Shown piece after piece: positions 41,601 through 48,337 of a stretch of DNA of 64,000 nucleotides (within the stretch, counting starts at the first letter, position 1; the number at the start of each line of letters is the position of its first letter). Under the pieces are notes generated by a model, which saw nothing but the letters and a program-made list of their open reading frames with translations, was not told the origin of the DNA and did not search any database. The stretch is taken from NCBI GenBank assembly GCA_905221605.1, contig CAJNDS010000269.1:496767-560766 (forward strand), read 5' to 3'. The position numbers and the translations under genes were made by a program. Origin of the DNA: Symbiodinium natans. Its lineage: Eukaryota; Sar; Dinophyceae; Suessiales; Symbiodiniaceae.

Positions 41601-44600
41601 GCGGGTGTTTAGAAGTACCAGAAAAAAAGCTTGCAAGTTATGACCTACGTATAAACACGCATGAACCTCCATGTATGGCCTGGGTCTGAGAGGACGGTGA
41701 TGGGACCTTTCAGTTCGATGTTGAAGTTTCTTTGGTGAGTGAAGTAATTAACAAAGGCCACTTGGATGATGCTCAGTGGATGCACTCAGCTAGTACCATT
41801 CAAAATCCCCCCNNNNNNNNNNNNNNNNNNNNNNNNNNNNNNNNNNNNNNNNNNNNNNNNNNNNNNNNNNNNNNNNNNNNNNNNNNNNNNNNNNNNNNNN
41901 NNNNNNNNNNNNCCCCCCCCCCCCCCCCCCCCAACACTTCAACACCCATGAGGATCCTTCTGGCGGATCCGAAAAACGAATCCTGCCACCTCGCCACGGT
42001 CATCGCCATCCTCTTCGCAAGCAGCGTGCTGGGCCTGAAGCAGTATGGGGTGAGGACCAGCGTCAGCGCACCACTCCTCATCATCCTGTTCCTTAGGCCT
42101 CCAAGGGTGTGTACAGGGGTTAGTTTTTTAAGGGGTAGTGGGAGTCAGTCAGGGTGTATGTCGCTTGTTTGGTGATTGTGTGATTGTTGATCTGCTTCCG
42201 TTGAAATATGGGTGAGTGTAGAACTTCGGGAATCACAGAAAGTAAGGCGTTATGCGAGCTTCTGCTGTCGATCCCCATGAGGACTGCAGCCTCCACATTT
42301 CTTCCACCCTTAACCCTCCCTCAACCCCTCAACCCCTCAACCCCTCAACCCCTCAACCCCTCAACCCCTCAACCCCTCAACCCCTCAACCCCTCAACCCC
42401 TCCACCCCTCAACCCCTCAACCCCTCAACCCCTCAACCCCTCAACCCCTCAACCCCTCAACCCCTCAACCCCTCAACCCCTCAACCCCTCAACCCTAACC
42501 CCCCCCCCCCCCCCAACCGAGGCTACTGGCCACCTTCTACACCTGGGCTGGCGTTGCTGGCCACTCCCTCCCAGACCTGGCCGAGCAGGCCCCCAAAAGC
42601 CCCGAAGCCCTGTGACCCTTGAGGGTTTAGGGTTTGGGGTTTAGGGTTTGGGGTTTAGGGTTTGGGGTTTGGGGTTTAGGGTTTGGGGTTTGGGGTTTAG
42701 GGTTTAGGGTTTGGGGTTTGGGGTTTAGGGTTTAAAAAAGGGGTTTAGGGTTTAGGGTTTCGGGTTATAGCCCTAAACCCTAGAAGCCCTAAACCTTGGG
42801 ATGTTCCCCCTTACACTAACAGTCCTTACTAGGGAGAATAGTACCCCCCCCCCCCCCCCTATACTCTCTATAGTATGAGGGGGAACATCCCAACCTAAAC
42901 CCCTAAACTCCCCGAGCTAACCCCCCACATGCCAAGGAACTCCCGAAGAACTTCCAAAGAGCTCCCTAGAAACTCCCCCAACCTCCCTCAGAAAGCCCTG
43001 AAAAGCATCCCCCAAGCCCTAAACCCTAAACCCTAAACCCCAAACCCCAAACCCCAAACCCCAAACCCCAAACCCCAAACCCCAAACCCCAAAACCCCAA
43101 ACCCCCCCCTAACCCCCCCCCCTAACCCCCCCCAAACAAAATCGCACCCAAGAGCTCCTCCCATCAACCCAGGGCTGGCTCTCGCCTTCCAGCGCCAACT
43201 CCCAGTCGCCCATCGGCATCTTCTTCACAGACTGGCCTGGGACCCAAGAATGAGCCTAAACCCTATAAACCCTATAAACCCTATAAACCCTATAAACACT
43301 ATAAACCCTATAAACCCTATAAACCCTAGAACGTAAACCCGGGCTTGGGCCGGGGGGGGTTAGGGTTCAGGCGAGGTGGGGCTTTGAGAAGCCAACATGG
43401 GTAGGGCGTTCCGGAAGACAACCCTACGCCCGGCTCAACAGAGCCTCCTCCATCTTTCTCAGCCTTTGCACCCAACTGGGTGCGCGGTTGACCTTCAGGT
43501 TTGAAGTTGACTACATGGCCACGCTTCCTGGCTTCGAGTCTTTGCTGCTGCTTCTTGGTGGCTAAGTTTTCCCATGTTTTTTTTTTTTTTTTGTCGGGGG
43601 TTCCGGGGTTCCCTATTATAAGAGCTATAAGAGTAGCCCTAAACCCTAAACCCTAAACCCTAAACCCTAAACCCTAAACCCTAAACCCTAAACCCTAAAC
43701 CCTAAACCCTAAACCCTAAACCAAAACCCCAAAAAGGGTACCCCTGAAACGTAATTCCTGACCCAGCCGAAGGCTTCTGGTAGCCACGATCATGCGTGCT
43801 CTAACAGTGATTGCCATCGAGTCTGCTCTGGCAGACGAGCCCTACAGCGTGGACGCAGACTCTTAGAGAGCATGGGGAGTGGAGTTTAGGGCTTAGGGTT
43901 TAGGGTGTAGGGTTTCGGATTTAGGGTTTTGGGTTTAGGGTTTGTGGCATAAAGACCAACTCTGATGGCCTCAAAACTCTAAGGCAACCCTCAATCCCGC
44001 GCTCTCTCTCTCCCTCTCTCTCTGTCTCTCTCTCGCGCTCTCTCTCTCCCTCTTTTTCTCTCTCTCCCCTAAACCCAAACCCCAAAGCCTTGGCAAGCCA
44101 GTGCCATGCTTTGCGTTGGAAGGAGCGCGCTGCAGATTTTCCCTAGCTTCCTGCCAGATGTAGGTGGTTCTCTACATGAAGGTCCTTTTTTGGGGTCCTA
44201 TAGACCCCCCCCTAAACCCTAAACCCTAAACCCAAAAGGCAACTACCCAAAGCGCAGGAAATGTCCTGGCTCGGCCTCGCCACGGGCATCGGGGGCGTGC
44301 TCGGCGGGGTTCCCATGAACGCGACCTCGGCCATGACGGACCTGAACAAGGAGGGCGTGAAGCTCGGACCTAGAGTCGGCGCCTGTTTTTAGGGTTGAGG
44401 GTTTAGGGTTTGGCGTTTAGGGTTTAGGGTTTATAGGGGATTTTTTTGAAGAAGTTAATTATAAAGAAACCCCTCCTTGTAAGAAGAAAATGGGTTTAGG
44501 GTTTAGGGGTTCGGGCTCCCTTGTATATGAAACACCTACTTGTAAGAAGCATAATTAGAAGGGTGCCTCTCTTTGTCTTCTTCCTGGGCTACCCTGGAGC

Positions 44601-47208
44601 CTAGGAAGGGGGACAGCCTAACTGCGCGTTTGACCGCGATCATCATCACGGCACTCCACCTGCTCATGTGGGGCTCAGGCTTTCCCCTCGTGGACTACCT
44701 CCCCCGATTCCTGCTGGGGGGGCTTCTGATGCAGATGGGGGGTGGCATGCTGCTGGACTGGGCCGTTTTGGTACTCCAGCGGCTGCAGTGGACGGGTGCC
44801 GTTGTGGTTTGGGCCATGGTGGGCATCAGCGTCTTCACTGACCCTGGGCAAGCCCTTGGGATATTTGCTTCCCTTTAGCTATTGGGATTTATTGGGTTCC
44901 GGAGGACAGTACTTAGGAACCCTAACCCCTAAACCCCAAACCCCAAACCCTAAACCCTAAACCCTGAACCCTGAACCCTGAACCCTGAACCCTAAACCCT
45001 AAACCCTAACCCCTAAACCCAAGGACATGACCCATGGCATTGTGGTTGGGCTTGTGCTGGCCCTTGGCTTTGTCAGCGTCCGCTTCACGAAGTTGGAGGT
45101 GCTGAAGTATCATGTCACGGGCATCCACTTCAGATCTGGGACATTGTGCCTTAGTGATACTTGGAAATATTTTTATGTTTTGCGCATTTCAATTCCTAAG
45201 AAACAGCTAAAATTATAGATTTCTGCTAGGGTTCCAAGTTCAGTATAGGTACTCCGATGCACAGCGAAGTATTCTGAAGAAGTACGGGGATCAGACCCAG
45301 GTGGTCGGGCTCACAGGTTTTGTTTTCGAGGGCGTGGCCATCGCCTTCGCGACGTATCTCAAAGAAGTTGTGCACAGCACGAGGGAGCTCAAGACCTTGG
45401 TGATTGACTGCGCGGCCTGCCAGGGCATGAACGACTCCGCCTGCTCACACTTCCTGAAAGTCGCGCAGATGTGCGCGTCGAAAGATGTTAGCCTGGTGTT
45501 CTGCAGCCTGAGCCCCTACGATGAGATGCTGCTGACGAGCTGGAATCTCGAACCCTATGGTTGCCAGATCATGCCCTCCGTGTCGGAGGCCTTGGACAAT
45601 GCCGAGCAAGAACCCAGGTTGGCCCCTGGAGACGTTTTTCGTATGTGCCCTCTATTGGGTCATGGCTGGTTGTCAAAATTATGATCCCTTTTTGGGATTC
45701 CCTACATATTCGGTGCCGTATGATAGTAAGGAGCCAAAGAGGGACCGCAATCTTGACAGCCACCCTTTTTGGGTTTAAAGAGGATGGCATTATAGTGGTG
45801 TCTCGGAATTATCTTTCGGAGGGTGTTTAAGGGCCGTCCGAGGAAACTCTGCGGCACTGGTTGCAGCCAGTGACGCCCACTCTTCGAAGCAGCGGGCATG
45901 AGCCCAAAGTCACCGCATTGGAGAAATGGCTGGGCAAAGGGGTGGCCAAGGAGCTGCTCGGGATTGGAGAATTCTACGTCTTCGACACCGGCGAGGTGAT
46001 AAGTGGTCAGGATGAGATTGTCGATGCCATTATGATTGCTGTGCCAGGGTTCTCCGACGTGCAGATAGAGGTCCAGACAGGGACCCAGAACAAACCCGCG
46101 CGGCTTCTGCGGACGTCCCACGGAGCAGTTTGTCCTGCAGAGGCCCTCATCGGCAGCCACTGCCGCGGTCGATGGGTAGCCCTCGACGAGTCGGTGGTTT
46201 TCATGATCAGACCCGTGCAGGCTCTGAAGAGCACTTCGAAGCGGCACGCGTTCGCCACACTGTCTTCCATTGCGCTGCACCAGCAGATGATGCAGACGGA
46301 CCAGCTCTCGGCCATGTACACCCTCAGCAAGGGGGGCGGCTGGCGAGGCGTCACCTTCGACGCCAGCACCAACAACCGGCCCTGCAAGGCCCTCGAGGGA
46401 TTCGGCCCGCGCCTTCGGAGCAGCCACGCCAGGCGCAAGGAGTTCGCGCGGGTGGGCAGCCGGAACATGACGGGCTCGGTGGACGTGGGGAAGCTGAGCT
46501 CCCCGAAGACGCAGAGGCCGAGGGCACCAACCAACGCCACCAGCGTGGACGAGGAGATCCCGGTGGCTTGGGGATTTTTAAATCATTTCTAATTTTGGGG
46601 CACTTTAATCATTTAATTCCTATAAGCTCTTAAAAAAATTTAATTCCTAAGCACTTTAACGTTCTCATTCCTAAGAAACAGCTACAAAACACACATAGTT
46701 TCTGCCACAGGGTTCTTAAGTTCCCCAGAGGTGGCTGCGGTCTTGGACTTCCAGCGCTTCGTGTCCTCCTCCGGGCGCCCGAGCCTGGGCTCCGTGGATG
46801 CCGACGAGGCCATTTAGACCTTAAACCCTAAACCCTAAACCCTAACTAAACCCTAAACCCTTCGTGGATGCCGACGAGGCCATCGAGACGAGCCTCTCCG
46901 ACAACGTGGTCTTCAACCGCTACTCCGTGGGCTCCAACTTGCACCAGCTGACACTTAGTGGCTGAGTGAGAACCACTTTGCACCCTAAACCTTATAAACC
47001 CTAAACCCTAAATCCTATAAACCCTAAACCCTAAACCCTAAGCTTTTTGGGGATACGAGTATCCCCTGTTTTGAACTTGCAAGTGTACACCTTTTGCTTT
47101 TTTTTTTTTGGTTGGGGGGGGGGGCCTTGATAAACGCAGTAGCCAAGGAAGGGCATCACCGCCTTGGCGGAGCTCGAGTTTGAGGAGGAGGAGCCGGACC
47201 AGCCCTGA
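38546..47208 (+). CDS. SulP (SLC26-like) anion transporter with STAS and cNMP-binding-like domains
   Basis: At least 13 exons in order give a full SulP architecture. Tentative N-terminal exons are at 38546-38637 and 39699-39776. Membrane exons: 40537-40940, 41279-41417, 41953-42092, 42523-42612, 43499-43556, 43766-43863, 44258-44385, 44605-44842, 45024-45137. STAS exon: 45244-45633. C-terminal exons: 45843-46562, 46731-46808, 46879-46953, 47148-47208, ending in TGA. Hallmarks are LRYLPYPVVAGFLAMIGA, MSWLGLATGIGGVLGGVPM and YLPRFLLGGLLMQMGG. Known members move sulfate, bicarbonate or other anions across membranes; the substrate here is unknown. Introns carry arrays and TIR elements. The 100-N gap at 41,813 lies inside an intron. 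The exact N-terminus is unsure. Confidence 0.85.
39699..39776 (+). CDS. Possible SulP N-terminal exon
   Basis: Reads SNESTVLSLHHSRTQEDN then VLRKASAG between two CCCTAAA arrays. It could be the cytosolic N-terminus of the transporter. Confidence 0.4.
40537..40940 (+). CDS. SulP exon: first membrane helices
   Basis: Follows CCCTCTCCAG. Reads FPMAKEPEGNWGSRLLTGFL, LTASPITLISLASCISYAHL and, later, ITFTLFLQ, with at least three hydrophobic segments. The last part, VGLHVDALVLGLLFF, is another helix. The right edge is uncertain by a base because the downstream exon needs phase 2. Confidence 0.8.
41279..41417 (+). CDS. SulP exon: PYPVVAGFLAMIGA helix
   Basis: Follows ACGTGCAG. Reads QDKVLGKLRVMAALRYLPYP then VVAGFLAMIGAAVIKGAFKH. 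The P-x-P-V-V-A-G-F motif is diagnostic of SulP transporters. Confidence 0.85.
41572..41670. mobile_element. Family 5 TIR element inside a SulP intron
   Basis: Starts CCTACCTGGAGGTTCATGGG and ends GCATGAACCTCCATG, imperfect inverted ends matching family 5. Confidence 0.72.
41807..41932. other. Assembly gap (100 N) inside a poly-C tract
   Basis: Six C, then 100 N at 41,813-41,912, then 20 C. The standard length suggests an unsized gap caused by homopolymer. Frames across it are meaningless. Confidence 0.97.
41953..42092 (+). CDS. SulP exon (LATVIAILFASSVLGLK)
   Basis: Follows ACCCATGAG. Reads ILLADPKNESCHLATVIAIL then FASSVLGLKQYGVRTSVSAP and LLIILFL, helix-loop-helix as in SulP middle segments. 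Confidence 0.75.
42310..42500. repeat. CAACCCCT 8-bp array
   Basis: About 23 near-perfect CAACCCCT units with one CACCCCT, followed by poly-C. It differs from neighbouring CCCTAAA arrays and lies in a SulP intron. Threonine/proline/glutamine-rich frames across it are artefacts. Confidence 0.95.
42523..42612 (+). CDS. SulP exon (LLATFYTWAGVAGHSLPDL)
   Basis: Immediately after the poly-C. Reads LLATFYTWAGVAGHSLPDLA then EQAPKSPEAL before a stop, so the intron begins near the end. Fits a SulP helix and loop. Confidence 0.5.
42620..42770. repeat. TTTAGGG/TTTGGGG mixed array
   Basis: Alternating GGTTTAGG and GGTTTGGG units in an intron. Confidence 0.93.
42796..42893. mobile_element. Family 2 TIR element, copy 3 (98 bp), in a SulP intron
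   Basis: Starts TTGGGATGTTCCCCCTTACA and ends GAGGGGGAACATCCCAA. CTAAACC precedes it and CCTAAAC follows, so it sits in telomeric-like sequence. A poly-C run fills the centre. Confidence 0.87.
43255..43330. repeat. CCCTATAAA 9-bp variant array
   Basis: Eight units of CCCTATAAA with one CACTATAAA, a 9-bp relative of the telomere unit, in a SulP intron. Confidence 0.93.
43499..43556 (+). CDS. SulP exon (tentative)
   Basis: Follows ACCTTCAG. Reads FEVDYMATLPGFESLLLLLG before a stop. Placement fits the loop and helix between the previous and next exons. Confidence 0.5.
43766..43863 (+). CDS. SulP exon (LTVIAIESALADEPYSVDAD)
   Basis: Follows CCTGACCCAG. Reads RLLVATIMRALTVIAIESAL then ADEPYSVDADS, a helix followed by the acidic loop that precedes the E-x-x-x-x-G motif in SulP proteins. 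Confidence 0.78.
43998..44067. repeat. CT microsatellite
   Basis: About 70 bp of CT-rich dinucleotide repeat in a SulP intron, near the next acceptor. Confidence 0.93.
44258..44385 (+). CDS. SulP exon: LATGIGGVLGGVPM motif
   Basis: Follows AAAGCGCAG. Reads EMSWLGLATGIGGVLGGVPM then NATSAMTDLNKEGVKLGPR. This is the conserved SulP stretch with G-L-x-N/T and G-G-x-P elements. Confidence 0.85.
44605..44842 (+). CDS. SulP exon: LPRFLLGGLL helices
   Basis: Reads GDSLTARLTAIIITALHLLM, then YLPRFLLGGLLMQMGGGMLL and a further helix AVVVWAMVGISVFTD. The P-R-x-L-L-G-G motif is typical of late SulP helices. Begins after GAGCCTAG. Confidence 0.85.
45024..45137 (+). CDS. SulP exon: last helix
   Basis: Follows ACCCAAG. 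Reads DMTHGIVVGLVLALGFVSVR then FTKLEVLKYHVTGIHFRS, the final helix and the linker to the STAS domain. Confidence 0.82.
45150..45243. repeat. Intron-resident repeat, family 9, copy 1
   Basis: GATACTTGGAAATATTTTTA, then TTCAATTCCTAAGAAACAGC, then GCTAGGGTTCCAAGTTCAG, which is the acceptor. It occupies most of the SulP intron before the STAS exon. Similar sequence is at 46,570-46,730 and 53,751-53,847, both in introns. Confidence 0.75.
45244..45633 (+). CDS. SulP exon: STAS domain
   Basis: Reads YRYSDAQRSILKKYGDQTQV, VGLTGFVFEGVAIAFATYL, LKTLVIDCAACQGMNDSAC and ALDNAEQEPRLAPGD. The L-V-I-D-C then M-N-D-S-A pattern is the STAS core (beta strand, then the D-S helix start). STAS domains regulate and traffic SulP transporters. 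Ends in GAC followed by GTTTTT. Confidence 0.88.
45843..46562 (+). CDS. SulP exon: cytosolic cNMP-binding-like domain
   Basis: Follows GTCCGAG. Begins ETLRHWLQPVTPTLRSSGHE. It includes GIGEFYVFDTGEVISGQDE, ALIGSHCRGRWVALDESVVF and a helix LSSIALHQQMMQTDQL. The FDTGEVI, RWVALDESVVF and terminal-helix layout resembles cyclic-nucleotide-binding folds fused to SulP proteins in fungi and protists. The phosphate-binding G-E-x-x-x-R-A signature is not seen, so nucleotide binding is doubtful. Ends EEIP before a GTGGCT intron start. Confidence 0.75.
46563..46730 (+). other. GT-AG intron with 7-bp boundary duplication and family 9 repeat
   Basis: Opens GTGGCTTGGGG and closes TTCCCCAGAG. GGTGGCT occurs at 46,562-46,568 and at 46,730-46,736. 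Removal joins EEIP to VAAVLDFQRF in frame. The interior is the family 9 repeat (CTAAGAAACAGCTACAAAAC); no telomeric array. Confidence 0.75.
46731..46953 (+). CDS. SulP C-terminal exons split by a 70-nt telomeric intron
   Basis: First part, 46731-46808, reads VAAVLDFQRFVSSSGRPSL then GSVDADE. Second part, 46879-46953, reads AIETSLSDNVVFNRYSVGSN then LHQL. Without splicing the frame meets TAG at 46,815. Removing 46,809-46,878 restores it. Confidence 0.8.
46793..46883 (+). repeat. Exact 21-bp exon duplication around a telomeric insert (GC-AG mini-intron)
   Basis: The 21 bp at 46,793-46,813 (CGTGGATGCCGACG and seven more bases) recur exactly at 46,863-46,883. Between them lie 49 bp built of TTAAACCC and CCCTAAACC units. 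A 70-nt intron 46,809-46,878 would start GCCATT and end GACGAG, with GCC on the exon side: AG|GC at both ends. Confidence 0.92.
46954..47147. mobile_element. Family 1 TIR element, copy C, acting as a SulP intron and carrying a telomeric insert
   Basis: Starts CTTAGTGGCTGAGTGAGAAC directly after the exon ending CACCAGCTG, and ends GCAGTAGCCAAG directly before the exon GAAGGGCATC. So element and intron nearly coincide. Variant CCCTAAA repeats at 46,983-47,041 interrupt it between ACTTTGCAC and GCTTTTTGGGGATACG, which are contiguous in copy B apart from two or three bases. Confidence 0.82.
47148..47208 (+). CDS. SulP last exon
   Basis: Reads KGITALAELEFEEEEPDQP and then TGA at 47,206-47,208. 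A short acidic tail ends the protein. The frame agrees with the preceding exon if the family 1 element is removed. Confidence 0.72.
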
Positions 47209-48128
47209 GGAGGAGGAAAAAGATCCCTAAACCCTAAACCCTGAACCCTGAACCCTAAACCCTAAAGCAGGGTTTTCCGACATGGGTGTAGAGTTCTCGA
47301 AATACTTCGGGTCCCCCCCGCCCCCTTTTTCTTGGGGGGGGGGGGGGGTCCTTTTTAGAGGATGCCGTACTATAGGGGGCCTGCAAAGGGGCCCGAATTT
47401 AGAGAACTACCCACCTGTGACCTCAGTTTGCCTCTTCACGTCCCTCCTCGCCGGCCTGCCCGGCGCAAACCCTCTCAACCCTAAACCCTAAACCCTAAAC
47501 CCTCAACCCTAAACCTAAACCCTAAACCCTAAACCCTTTTAAACCCTAAACCCCTACGAGGTGCTCTGGGATCCTGATCCGGCGAAGGTTTCTTTATGAT
47601 AAGAAGGGGTTTAGCCGAGTACCCCGATAGAGATGAGCCCCTTGCAGGCTCCCATAATCTACTCCGAATATGGCCCTTAGATTCCCTTAGGAATCTTGCA
47701 AAGTCCCCAACCCAAGGGTGCAACCTTAGGGTTTAGGGTTTAGGGTTTAGGGTTTAGGGTTTGTCCCAATACCATGAGCCCGCTGTAGCCCTCCGCAGTT
47801 GTCAGTCGTCACACTGTCACACCGACGCCTTCTCCTGCCATTGCTATCCCGGGAACGAAGCCAACCCGAAACTCTCAACCCTCAGCCCTTGTCCCTAAAC
47901 CGAAAACATAGATTTTTGCAGGATTTTTTCAAGATTTTAAAAACTCATCCGCTCTGCACGGCACTTTATATGTGTTCAGGCTAGGAAAACGAGATTTAGG
48001 AAAGCACGAAAATACAGCAAAATCATAGTCAAAAAACGTTAAAATGCTCGAAACACAAGGCCTCCAGCACGTCCCACTCTCCAACCCTAAACCCTGAACC
48101 CTGAACCCTGAACCCTGAACCCTGAACC

Positions 48129-48211
<83 letters not shown>

Positions 48212-48212
48212 C

Positions 48213-48300
<88 letters not shown>

Positions 48301-48335
48301 ACCCTAGCCTCGCAATCCCCCTCCATACGCAGCGC
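47209..48335. other. Intergenic stretch with CCCTAAA arrays
   Basis: Arrays at 47,226-47,270 and 47,475-47,550, TTTAGGG at 47,728-47,762, poly-G/poly-C near 47,310-47,350, and a diverged element around 47,350-47,420 (ATGCCGTACTATAGGGGGCC) like one at 51,890-51,960. The frame at 47,799-47,984 is unassigned. The next gene may start in this interval. Confidence 0.55.
48083..48305. repeat. CCCTCAA homogeneous variant array
   Basis: Five CCCTGAA units followed by about 25 tandem CCCTCAA units with a single CCCTCAC. A uniform variant of the telomere unit over about 180 bp. Confidence 0.95.
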
Positions 48336-48337
48336 CC

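Noticed and set aside
41732-42175. Frame running through the N gap
   Set aside because: It crosses unknown bases and poly-C; only the SulP exon at 41,953-42,092 is supported.
42208-42644. Frames encoding Thr-Pro-Gln-Pro-Leu repeats
   Set aside because: Translation of the CAACCCCT array; only the short unique piece at 42,523-42,612 reads like protein, in a different frame.
45702-46633. Long minus- and plus-strand frames overlapping the SulP C-terminal exon
   Set aside because: Shadow frames of the GC-rich exon at 45,843-46,562.
48083-48305. CRISPR-like regular repeat
   Set aside because: Pure tandem 7-bp units without spacers, in a eukaryotic gene region.
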